NCBI RefSeq assembly: GCF_900111005.1
Contig: NZ_FOFV01000027.1
Location: 1 to 64,000, forward strand
Reading direction: 5' to 3'
Length of the DNA: 64,000 nt
Source of the DNA: Lentzea albida
Lineage (GTDB): Bacteria; Actinomycetota; Actinomycetes; Mycobacteriales; Pseudonocardiaceae
Made by a program: the position numbers and the translations under genes. Numbering within the stretch: the first letter of the stretch is position 1; each line of letters begins with the position of its first letter. This document shows positions 57,036 through 64,000 of the stretch, in pieces. The notes under the pieces were generated by a model. The model searched no databases and was not told the origin of the DNA. It saw only the letters and a program-made list of their open reading frames with translations.

Positions 57036-57917
57036 TCAGAGCCGGCGCCGCCGGGTGGGCACCGCCGCGGCCTTCTCGGTGCCCAGGAAACCCAGCAGCA
57101 GCTTGGTGACGATCTCCGGCTGGTCCAGCGGGATCCAGTGGCTCGCGTCCTCGACGCGCTCGTAGCGCCACGAGCCCTTCACGAACTTCACCGAGCCCGT
57201 CATGCCCTCTTCGAGCAGCGCCTTGTCTCCGGTGGACCAGATGCCGAGGGTGGGCGCGAGCACCGGCGGGAAATTGCCCTCCACGCGCAGTTCGGCCTCG
57301 GGGGAGCGGTTGGCGCGGTACCAGTTCAGCGCCGCGGTGAGCGCGCCCGGCTTGGCCAGCTCGCGCGGGTAGCGCTGGTGGTCGCCCTCACCGCCCATGA
57401 TCTCCTTGAACAGCCGCCACCCGTTGCGCCGCAACAACTGTTCGCTCACGCCGGGGAACTGGTAGAAGAGCATGTACCAGCTGGCCTTGCGCTGCTCGAT
57501 CGACGGCGTGCCGAACACGCCGGGGTGGCCGACCGACAGCACGGCGAGGTGGTCGACGCGGCGCGGCATCAGGAACGCGTACATCCACGCGATGGCGGCG
57601 CCCCAGTCGTGCCCGACGATGTGCGCCTTGGGGATGCCGAGGTGCTGCGTCAGCGCCACGACGTCGTTGACGATCGTGCGCATGTCGTACGCCTCGACCT
57701 CCTGCGGCTTGCCGGACTCGCCGAAGCCGCGCAGGTCGGGCGCGATGACCCGGAAGCCCGCCTCGACCAACGGGTCGATCTGGTGCCGCCACAGGTAGTG
57801 CGAGTCGGGGAAGCCGTGCAGCAGCACGACCGGGTCGCCCTCGCCCTTGTCGACATAGGCGATGTCGATGCCGTTGACGTGTGCCGACCCGGTCAGCAGG
57901 GTGTCCTTGACGCTCAT
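57036..57917 (-). CDS. epoxide hydrolase / dehalogenase-family alpha/beta hydrolase
   Basis: 293 residues. The N-terminal HGFPDSHYLWRHQ is the epoxide-hydrolase oxyanion loop, the nucleophile is Asp in VGHDWGAAIAW, and the catalytic His is in EDASHWIPLDQ. The Asp nucleophile makes it an epoxide hydrolase or haloacid dehalogenase relative rather than an esterase. It would open an epoxide introduced by the adjacent flavin monooxygenase. ATG 57917 overlaps the monooxygenase stop (ATGA). Confidence 0.85.
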   Translation of the reverse strand: MSVKDTLLTGSAHVNGIDIAYVDKGEGDPVVLLHGFPDSHYLWRHQIDPLVEAGFRVIAPDLRGFGESGKPQEVEAYDMRTIVNDVVALTQHLGIPKAHIVGHDWGAAIAWMYAFLMPRRVDHLAVLSVGHPGVFGTPSIEQRKASWYMLFYQFPGVSEQLLRRNGWRLFKEIMGGEGDHQRYPRELAKPGALTAALNWYRANRSPEAELRVEGNFPPVLAPTLGIWSTGDKALLEEGMTGSVKFVKGSWRYERVEDASHWIPLDQPEIVTKLLLGFLGTEKAAAVPTRRRRL

Positions 57918-59164
57918 GCCCTCTCCCTGAACAGCCTCTCGGCGAAGAACTCGCTGAACCCGAACTCCGGCACGTCCTCGGGCGGGACCATGTTGAGCAG
58001 GCCGGTCACCGACGCGGCGAAGTTGTCGGCCATCAGCTCGCGCGCCCGCCGCCTGCGTTCGGCCGCGACGGGCCCGAACTCGCAGTGCAGCTTGGCGATG
58101 ATGCCCGCGCCGAAATGCAGCCGGTCCATCCGGAACTTCCGCTCGGCCAGGTACCCCTCGAACGCGGCGGGCGACCAGTCGTCGCCGCCGGTCAGCACTT
58201 CGCACACGGCGCGGGTGTCGCGCAGGCTGCACGACAGGCCGGTGCCGAGCACGGTGTCGGCGTTGCCCGCCTCGTCGCCGACGAGCACCACGCCGTCCAG
58301 GACGATCGGCTGCTCGGGGAACATCGCCACCGACGGCCACAGCTTGAGCGGGCCGATCGACTTGGCGGCGGCGTAGACGGCCTTGCCGCGGTCGGGCAGG
58401 GACGCCAGCTCGAAGTCGGCGATGAACCGCTTCTCGCCCTCCGGGCCCTGGTAGAGCTTCCGGTTGGCGGTGGGGAAGTTGATGTAGAGCCGGGCGTTGC
58501 CGTCGCCCTGCGGGAACACCATGAACATCTTCTCGTCCTCGGTGCCCATCGCCTGCACGTCCATCGGCCAGTCGTCGAGGCCGCTGACCCGCAGCCCGCC
58601 GCCCCAGTGGTGTACCGAGGTCGCCATGGACACGCCGACCTGGCGGCCGACCGTGCAGCCGCGGCCGGTGGCGCCGATGACGATGCGCGGCCTGGCCAGG
58701 TGTTCCTGCCCGGCGTGGGTCCAGCGGACCTGCGGGCTGGTGCCGGCGGTGACCTGGACCCGCTGCGCGCCCATGACCACTCTCGCGCCGCCGTCCTCGG
58801 CCTGCTCGGCCATCAGCGCGCAGACCTCGTGGTGCGGGAACGACATCGGGCCGCCGACACCCGGCACGAACCGCGTCATGTCCACGGTCTCCGCCTCGGC
58901 CGGGTCGACCGTCTCGTCCCACTGCGTCCACTCGCGGATCTCCCACGCGCCGCCGAGACCGAACGCCTCCTCGACGCCCAGCGTCTGCGCCTCGCGCAGG
59001 CCCCACGGCGCGATCCACTCGCCGCGCACGATGTCCTGGTAGGTCTCCTGCTTCTCCAGCAACACGACGGACAGGCCGTGCTGCACGAGGTTGGCCGCGG
59101 CGGACGCGCCCGCGATACCGCCGCCGACAACGACGACGTCGACTCCGGTGTGCTCGACGGTCAT
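57914..59164 (-). CDS. FAD-dependent monooxygenase (PHBH fold)
   Basis: 416 residues. The N-terminal VVVVGGGIAGASAAANL binds FAD ADP, and the late GVVLVGDEAGNADTVLGTGLS closes the flavin site. It has the layout of aromatic or polyene hydroxylases/epoxidases. The tryptophan pair of flavin halogenases is not seen. It sits between nitroreductase and epoxide hydrolase genes and shares ATGA overlaps with both, so a joint oxidation step is likely. Start ATG 59164 is taken from the overlap; GTG 59173 is also possible. Confidence 0.85.
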   Translation of the reverse strand: MTVEHTGVDVVVVGGGIAGASAAANLVQHGLSVVLLEKQETYQDIVRGEWIAPWGLREAQTLGVEEAFGLGGAWEIREWTQWDETVDPAEAETVDMTRFVPGVGGPMSFPHHEVCALMAEQAEDGGARVVMGAQRVQVTAGTSPQVRWTHAGQEHLARPRIVIGATGRGCTVGRQVGVSMATSVHHWGGGLRVSGLDDWPMDVQAMGTEDEKMFMVFPQGDGNARLYINFPTANRKLYQGPEGEKRFIADFELASLPDRGKAVYAAAKSIGPLKLWPSVAMFPEQPIVLDGVVLVGDEAGNADTVLGTGLSCSLRDTRAVCEVLTGGDDWSPAAFEGYLAERKFRMDRLHFGAGIIAKLHCEFGPVAAERRRRARELMADNFAASVTGLLNMVPPEDVPEFGFSEFFAERLFRERA

Positions 59165-59889
59165 GCCTGCCACCTCTCCCAGGACGTGCGTTCCTTGGCC
59201 GGAACCCGCTTGGCGGGGCGGAAATCGGTGCCGATCGTGTAGGCGACCGGGACCAGGCAGACCTGGGTGACCCCGGCGGGGATGCCGAGCAGCTCACCCA
59301 CCTGCCGCTCGAACGGCAGGTGCATGCACGTGATCGTGCTGCCGAGCCCGCGGCTGCGCAGGGCCAGCTGGAACGACCAGATCGCGGGGAAGATCGAGCC
59401 GTAGAAGTTGCTGGCGCGCATGGCCCCGATCCGCACGCCCTCCTGCCAGGTGCCGAGGTTGCGGGTGCCGGTCGCACCGAGCCACTCGGCGTCGATCGCG
59501 CCGATGTCCGGCGGCCGGCCGAGCACGCACGGGATGACCAGCGCGGGCACCCTGGCGATGGTCTCGGCCAGGGCGGCGGCGGAGTCGTTGTTCTTCCTGG
59601 CCTGCGGGGTGTTGCGACGGCGCCCGGAGCGCGTCCACACCTCCTTCTGGTGGAACTGCCAGGAGATGTCGAACAGCTCCGCCAGCCGGTCCTTCACCGC
59701 CTGCTCGGTGAGCACGACCCAGCGCCAGTTCTGCTGGTCGTTCGCGGTCGGTGCCTGGACGGCGACCTCCAGCGCCTCCTCGATCACCGCGCGGGGCACG
59801 GGCCGGTCGAGGTCGAGCCGGCGGCGCACCGACCGGGTGGTGGTGAGCAGCCGGTCGGTCTCGAGCACGTCGAAGGGCAGACCGGTCAT
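59161..59889 (-). CDS. nitroreductase-family FMN oxidoreductase
   Basis: 242 residues. The N-terminal RSVRRRLDLDRPVPRAVIEEALEVAVQAPTAND region is the FMN phosphate site of the NfsB/oxygen-insensitive family, and the C-terminal SRGLGSTITCMHLP fits the dimer flavin pocket. In biosynthetic operons such enzymes often oxidise C-C or C-N bonds rather than reduce nitro groups. Substrate unknown. It is coupled by ATGA overlaps to the KS-CLF gene upstream and the monooxygenase gene downstream. Confidence 0.85.
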   Translation of the reverse strand: MTGLPFDVLETDRLLTTTRSVRRRLDLDRPVPRAVIEEALEVAVQAPTANDQQNWRWVVLTEQAVKDRLAELFDISWQFHQKEVWTRSGRRRNTPQARKNNDSAAALAETIARVPALVIPCVLGRPPDIGAIDAEWLGATGTRNLGTWQEGVRIGAMRASNFYGSIFPAIWSFQLALRSRGLGSTITCMHLPFERQVGELLGIPAGVTQVCLVPVAYTIGTDFRPAKRVPAKERTSWERWQA

Positions 59890-62147
59890 ACCGCACCCAG
59901 CAGGGTTCCTCCGCGCACCGAGCCGGGCGCGGCGCTGAGCACCAGGGCCTTGGCCGGCGTGGCCGGCAGCTCGGGCTTGGTGACGTAGGACTCGACCGTG
60001 CCGGCACGGGGGTCGTCCAGCCGGGTGATGGCCGGTGCGACGCCGTCGCGCAGGGCCAGCGCGGCCAGCGCCAGGTTCAGCGCGCCGGTGGCCGCGCCCG
60101 CATCGCCGGTCAGGCCCGCGGTGGCGGTGAGCCGCGCGGACGGGACGGCGCCCAGCACCGCGCTGGCCTCCGCCTCGTCGGTCGCGCCACCGGTGGCGGC
60201 ACCGACCACCAAGTCCACGCCCTCCGTGGGCAGCGCGGCGATGGCGCGTTCCACGAGGGACCGCTCGTCACCCGCTCCCGCGCTCGCGTGGGCGCTGCTC
60301 AACACTCGCGCGTACGGCGTCGCGCCCCTGGCGGCGGCGTGCGCGGCGGACTCGACGACGAGTGCCACCGACGCGGACGCGGGCGCCTCGCCGGAGTTCC
60401 GGTCGTAGGGGTCCACCTGCGTGCCGTCGCCGGGCCTCGGTGCCTCGTCGGCGGCGACCACGATCACCACGTCCGCCTTGCCGGCCCGGATGGTCTCCAC
60501 CGCGCAGTCCAGCGCGATGGACGCCGACGCGTTCCCGTTGCAGATCGTCGTGGTCGGGCCGCGCAGACCCAGGGTCTGGCACACCGCGCCGCCGGTGGCG
60601 TTGAGCACCACGTTGGAGAAGCTGAGCACGGCGGGCTTGTTCGGGTTGGCCAGCACGCTCTCGTCGAACCCGCCGGTGCTCTCCACCGAGCCCGCGGCGG
60701 TGGCGAAGATGACGCCCACGTTGTCCAGGGCGGCGCGGGGCAGCTTCAGCCCGGCGTCCTCCCAGGCCAGCCGGGAGGCGGCGATCGCCATGCGGGACAG
60801 GTTGTTCATGTGCCGCCACAGCGAGCGCGGAGCGAACGTGCGGCCCTCCAGCGACGGCTCCGTGCCGACCGCCGTGCGTCCGTTGGCGACCGCCTCGGCG
60901 ACCTCGGCGATGCCGGTGCCGAGGCCGGTGACCGGTCCGAGACCGGTGAGGACGACCTCGGCGGCGGGCAGGTCGTCGTACTCCCGCAGACCACCGGGGC
61001 GGCGCAGCACGAGCGAGGCGTTGTTGCCGCCGAACGCGTAGTTGTTGGAGACCACGACGTCCATGGGCAGCGGACGCGCGGTGTTGGGCACGAAGTCCAA
61101 AGTGGACTCCGCGATCGCCTCGTCGGTGAACCCGATGGTGGGCGGCGCGGTCGCGGTGCGCAGGGCCAGCACGCTGGCCACCGCCTCGACCGCACCCGCC
61201 GCGCCCAGCGTGTGCCCGACGAAGCTCTTGATGCTGCTGGTCGGCACCTGGGGCGCGCGCTCGCCGAACACGGCGCGCATGACCTTCTTCTCCATGGAGT
61301 CGTTGGCGGGCGTGCCGGTGCCGTGCCCGTTGACGTAGTCCACGGCGTCGGGGTCCAGACCGGCGTCGGTCAGCGCCCGGCGCATGGCCGTGATGCCGCC
61401 GCGGCCGGTCGGGTCCGGCGCGGTGGCGTGGTAGGCGTCGGCGGACAGGCCGTAGCCCGCGACCTCGGCCAGCGGCTCCGCGCCCCTGGCCAGCGCGTGG
61501 TCCAGCGCCTCCACGACCAGGAACGCGGCGCCCTCGCCCAGGTTCAGGCCGTCCGAGCGGCTGTAGGGACCGCACGGGCGGTTGCTGAGGGCGTGCAGGC
61601 CCGCGAACCCCGCGTAGGTGCCGAACAGCAGCGGGTCGACGCCACCGGCGAGCACCACGTCCGCCTCGCCGGTGAGGACCTTGTCCTTGGCCAGGCCGAC
61701 CGCGTTGCCGCCCGCCGCGCACGCGGTCGAGACCAGGATGCGCGGGCCGGTCATGCCGAGCTTGCCGGCGACGACGTCACCGGTGGCGTGCATGGGCTGG
61801 TAGCCGCCCGCCGCGGTCGGAGTGGCCTGGCACTTGCCGAGGACCAGCCCGAACCGGTCCCCGGGCAGGTCCGCGCCCAGCCCTGCCCAGGTGACCGCCT
61901 GCCGGGCGGCGACGAGGGCGAGCCGGGCCGTGCGGTCCAGCCCGGTGTCCTCGGCCGGCAGCTGCGCGTCGATCCATTCGTCGGGCACCTGGCCCGCGAA
62001 CCTGGCCTCGAACGCGGCGAACCGTTCGTCCTCCACGGCGGTGATGCCGCCCGCGCCCGCGGTGAGCCGCGCCCAGAACTCCTCCGGGTCACGGCCCGCC
62101 GCGCAGATCACCCCGACTCCGGTGATGACCACTGGCCGCAGCGCCAT
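59886..62147 (-). CDS. ketosynthase-chain length factor fusion (KS-CLF)
   Basis: 753 residues holding two ketoacyl-synthase folds. The first half (1-385) has a full triad: Cys143 (VSTACAAGG), His275 (NGHGTGTP), His312 (KSFVGHTLGAAG). The second half (395-753) keeps the fold, but the Cys position is Asn539 (ICNGNASAS), HGTGT has become AATGG, and the last His is replaced (AGLTGDAG), so it is a catalytically dead CLF-like partner. Most type II systems make these as two proteins; PfaC-type PUFA synthases also join a KS and a CLF. It should extend chains on the neighbouring ACP. AGGAGG lies seven bases before ATG 62147. Confidence 0.9.
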   Translation of the reverse strand: MALRPVVITGVGVICAAGRDPEEFWARLTAGAGGITAVEDERFAAFEARFAGQVPDEWIDAQLPAEDTGLDRTARLALVAARQAVTWAGLGADLPGDRFGLVLGKCQATPTAAGGYQPMHATGDVVAGKLGMTGPRILVSTACAAGGNAVGLAKDKVLTGEADVVLAGGVDPLLFGTYAGFAGLHALSNRPCGPYSRSDGLNLGEGAAFLVVEALDHALARGAEPLAEVAGYGLSADAYHATAPDPTGRGGITAMRRALTDAGLDPDAVDYVNGHGTGTPANDSMEKKVMRAVFGERAPQVPTSSIKSFVGHTLGAAGAVEAVASVLALRTATAPPTIGFTDEAIAESTLDFVPNTARPLPMDVVVSNNYAFGGNNASLVLRRPGGLREYDDLPAAEVVLTGLGPVTGLGTGIAEVAEAVANGRTAVGTEPSLEGRTFAPRSLWRHMNNLSRMAIAASRLAWEDAGLKLPRAALDNVGVIFATAAGSVESTGGFDESVLANPNKPAVLSFSNVVLNATGGAVCQTLGLRGPTTTICNGNASASIALDCAVETIRAGKADVVIVVAADEAPRPGDGTQVDPYDRNSGEAPASASVALVVESAAHAAARGATPYARVLSSAHASAGAGDERSLVERAIAALPTEGVDLVVGAATGGATDEAEASAVLGAVPSARLTATAGLTGDAGAATGALNLALAALALRDGVAPAITRLDDPRAGTVESYVTKPELPATPAKALVLSAAPGSVRGGTLLGAV

Positions 62148-62166
62148 GCTTGTTCCTCCTCGCGAA

Positions 62167-62186
62167 CCCCGGGCGACGGCCCGGGG
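62167..62186. other. GC-rich hairpin between the GcvT-like gene and KS-CLF
   Basis: CCCCGGGC-GACG-GCCCGGGG, eight perfect pairs with a tetraloop, fills most of the 46-bp gap upstream of the KS-CLF ribosome site. It is not a terminator (no T-run). It could be a processing or attenuation element adjusting the ratio of GcvT-like to KS-CLF message. Confidence 0.45.
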
Positions 62187-62193
62187 GACCAGA

Positions 62194-63267
62194 TCAGATG
62201 ATCGGGGTGCTCCAGCTCTTGGGCGTGACGTACGGGCTGGTCAGCGTGACGACCTCGGTGTCGCCGACGGTGATCCTGAGCCCGGCGGCGGCCAGGTCGG
62301 GCGGCAGCCGCAGCAGACCCAGGGCGGACTTCAGCCCGATGCTGTGCACGGCGTGGACGACCTCGCCGATCTTCTCCCCGCCCACGGTGACCGGCGTGCC
62401 CGGCGCGGGCACCTCGGTGCCACCGGAGAAGCCGACGGTGCGGCGCTCCGCGGTGCCCTCGAACGCGGCCACCACGGCGTCACGTCCGAGGAACTCGTCC
62501 TTGGTGATGTCCACGAGCCAACCCGCGCCCATCTCCAGCACGTCGACGCCCTCGCCGGCCTCGTGGCGCACGACCGGCTGCCGGACCTCCAGCATCGCCA
62601 GCTCCACGGCCTCCTGGCCGGCGGGCACGGCGTGCTCCAGGGCCTTGGTCCACAGCCGCTCGGCCGACTCGCGCGGCACCAGCACCTTGTACCCGTACTC
62701 GCCCGTCACACCGGTGCGGGCGAAGAGGATGTCCACGCCGTCCCACTGGCTGTCCACAACGGACTCGAACGGCAGCGCGGCCAGCTCGCCGTCGATCAGC
62801 CGGCCCACCACGCCCCACGCGTACGGGCCCTCCAGGCCGAAGAGCGCGTACTCCTCGGTGCGGTCGGTGATCTCCACGCCGTCCTCGGCGTGGGCGCGCA
62901 GGTGCTCGAGCAGCCGGGTGCCCGCGCCGGCGGAGGACTCCAGCAGCAGGCCGTCCTCCCGGCCCCACACCACGACCTGGTCCACGACGGTGCCGTCCTC
63001 GGCGAGCACCAGGCTCGTCATGCAGCGCTCGGCGGTCAGGTACTCCACGTCGCGCGCCAGCACCTTCTGCGCGAAGTCGACGGCGTCGCCACCGGAGAGC
63101 TCGATGATCCGCTCGCCGGACAGGTCGAGCAGGGCGGCCCGTTCCCGGATCGCCTCGTACTCGGCGTCGAGCGTGCTGAACCGGAGCGCGACCTCGGCGT
63201 CCAGGACGGTGCCGTACGCGGTGCCCTCGGGGTGCGCGGCCTTCACCGGCGACGTCAGGGATTCCAT
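62194..63267 (-). CDS. GcvT-like (aminomethyltransferase/YgfZ-family) protein
   Basis: 357 residues with the GcvT fold: the GDAVDFAQKVLARDV region, the folate loop LAEDGTVVDQVVVW (second Asp of the usual DD is Gln), the RTGVTGEYGYKVLVP barrel strand, and the C-terminal beta-barrel from about 270. Tetrahydrofolate binding is likely; a real glycine-cleavage role is not, since no gcvH or gcvP is near. GcvT relatives in biosynthesis transfer one-carbon units or demethylate. Its place among ACP, FabZ and KS-CLF genes suggests action on an ACP-bound chain (inference). Confidence 0.8.
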   Translation of the reverse strand: MESLTSPVKAAHPEGTAYGTVLDAEVALRFSTLDAEYEAIRERAALLDLSGERIIELSGGDAVDFAQKVLARDVEYLTAERCMTSLVLAEDGTVVDQVVVWGREDGLLLESSAGAGTRLLEHLRAHAEDGVEITDRTEEYALFGLEGPYAWGVVGRLIDGELAALPFESVVDSQWDGVDILFARTGVTGEYGYKVLVPRESAERLWTKALEHAVPAGQEAVELAMLEVRQPVVRHEAGEGVDVLEMGAGWLVDITKDEFLGRDAVVAAFEGTAERRTVGFSGGTEVPAPGTPVTVGGEKIGEVVHAVHSIGLKSALGLLRLPPDLAAAGLRITVGDTEVVTLTSPYVTPKSWSTPII

Positions 63268-63274
63268 TGGCGTG

Positions 63275-63754
63275 TCAAACCTTTCCGGTAGGGCTGGTGG
63301 CTGCCGGGTCGGCGATGGTGATGGTGCCCTCGGCCGCGATCTGGCCGTCGACCCTGGCGCTCACCTTGAACTCGGTGAAGCCCCGGCCTCCCGCCGTGCG
63401 GTCGGCGGTGAGCAGGAGCTGGTCCCCTGGGACGACGGGGCGGCGGAACCGCATCGACCGCACGCCCGCCAGGTAGCCGATCGGTCCCGCGCCGGCGAGG
63501 GCGACCACCACGCCGGCCAGCTGGGCCATCGCCTCGACGACGATCACGCCCGGAAGCACGGCCGCGCTCGGGAAGTGCCCCTGGAACCACATCTCCGTGG
63601 CCGCGACGTTCTTGATCCCGACCGCGCCGGTGCCGGGGGAGACCTTCTCGACCCGGTCGAGGAGCAGGAAGGGCCACCGGTGCGGCAGGATCTCCCGGAG
63701 CTGGTCGTTGGTGAGCGACGTCCCCGTGCGAACGGGCTCCCGGGTCGCGGTCAT
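63275..63754 (-). CDS. FabZ-type 3-hydroxyacyl-ACP dehydratase
   Basis: 159 residues in a single hot-dog fold: LPHRWPFLLLDRV, then the catalytic His in GHFPSAAVLPGV and the Glu in VEAMAQ. It dehydrates 3-hydroxyacyl chains on the standalone ACP. No discrete ketoreductase is visible in the window, though one may lie to the right. ATG 63754 overlaps the ACP stop (ATGA), and the GcvT-like gene starts 7 bp after its end. Confidence 0.9.
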   Translation of the reverse strand: MTATREPVRTGTSLTNDQLREILPHRWPFLLLDRVEKVSPGTGAVGIKNVAATEMWFQGHFPSAAVLPGVIVVEAMAQLAGVVVALAGAGPIGYLAGVRSMRFRRPVVPGDQLLLTADRTAGGRGFTEFKVSARVDGQIAAEGTITIADPAATSPTGKV

Positions 63755-64000
63755 GCCGACCCGGTCGGCGCCTGCTCGGCCAGGGCCGGGTTCACGTGGT
63801 CGGCCAGGCGCGACACGGAACCGAACACCGACATGTCGCTGTCGTAGAGGGCGACGCCGAACTCGGCCTCGATCGCCACGTACAGCTCGAGCACGTCGAG
63901 GCTGTCGAGTTCCAGGCCGCGGCCGAACAGCGGCTGGTCGTCGGTGATCCACGCGGGCTCGATCGGCAGGTCGAGCCGCGAGACGATCATCTTCTTGATC
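63751..64000 (-). CDS. acyl carrier protein (5' end outside window)
   Basis: The reading frame continues off the right edge (IKKMIVSRLDLP ... ). The phosphopantetheine Ser is in GLELDSLDVLEL, and the remaining helices (VAIEAEFGVALYDSDMSVFGS) fit a discrete ACP. About 82 codons are seen, so most of the gene is present and the missing N-terminus should be short. It is the carrier for KS-CLF and FabZ, and the operon extends beyond the window. Confidence 0.9.
   Translation of the reverse strand, partial: IKKMIVSRLDLPIEPAWITDDQPLFGRGLELDSLDVLELYVAIEAEFGVALYDSDMSVFGSVSRLADHVNPALAEQAPTGSA

Noticed and set aside
57914-59164. Flavin-dependent halogenase
   Set aside because: The Trp-x-Trp-x-Ile-Pro motif is not visible; a PHBH-type monooxygenase fits better.
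59886-62147. Primary-metabolism FabF
   Set aside because: Length is double, and the second half has lost all catalytic residues; the neighbours are biosynthetic.
62194-63267. Glycine-cleavage GcvT proper
   Set aside because: No GcvH/GcvP genes, one changed Asp in the folate loop, and its operon is a polyketide set.

Overview
The window is very GC-rich, with strong third-position GC, frequent GTG starts and many 4-bp start/stop overlaps. This points to an actinobacterium, most likely of the Pseudonocardiaceae (Lentzea, Saccharothrix or Actinosynnema type). That placement is inferred from overall character only; no rRNA or marker gene is present.

Region 1 (1-10.2 kb) is a loose, partly decaying flank. 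It holds the tail of an IS481-type transposase, remnants of an integrase-like gene and a TetR gene, a broken unidentified gene, several hypothetical proteins, a membrane-anchored pentapeptide-repeat protein, a HEAT-type repeat protein, a PAS-ANTAR regulator and a prolyl oligopeptidase. Region 2 (10.2-19.2 kb) is housekeeping and stress accessory DNA: a renalase-like flavoprotein, a secreted peptidoglycan peptidase, a TetR gene divergent from a deazaflavin-reductase/quinone-reductase fusion, an AraC/aldo-keto reductase pair, an ArsR-controlled SulP transporter operon with a 30-bp perfect palindrome, and an epoxide hydrolase pseudogene.

Region 3 (19.3-23.3 kb) is a three-gene operon: a PLP-dependent alpha-oxoamine synthase, a cytochrome P450 and a GT-B glycosyltransferase. 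Region 4 (23.4-30 kb) holds a protein with four cold-shock domains, a Ser/Thr kinase with an external cellulose-binding module, and an arsenic locus (ArsR-ArsN fusion divergent from an ArsO-like monooxygenase and an MFS exporter).

Region 5 (30.2-64 kb) is a hybrid polyketide gene cluster. A LuxR-family ATPase regulator faces away from a 4585-residue type I PKS across 1.25 kb of repeat-rich non-coding DNA. The PKS has a KSQ loading module predicted to use methylmalonate, two KS-AT(malonyl)-DH-KR-ACP modules and, instead of a thioesterase, a terminal classical SDR domain. A type II thioesterase follows. Converging on it is a tightly packed 16-gene reverse-strand operon that enters from beyond the right edge: ACP, FabZ-type dehydratase, GcvT-like protein, a KS-CLF fusion with an inactive second half, nitroreductase, flavin monooxygenase, epoxide-hydrolase-like enzyme, malonyl-ACP transacylase, a degenerate AcpS-like protein, a SnoaL-type composite protein, an alpha/beta hydrolase, a canonical AcpS, a beta-helix protein, and an ABC exporter (ATPase plus two permeases).

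A working model, which is inference: the type I PKS makes a short unsaturated C7 starter (propionyl plus two malonyl units, each ketoreduced and dehydrated). The discrete KS-CLF/ACP/FabZ set extends it, the oxidoreductases and hydrolase tailor it, and the DrrAB-like pump exports it. The amino-ketone synthase/P450/glycosyltransferase operon 11 kb upstream may or may not belong to the same pathway. I do not recognise the combination as a characterised cluster.
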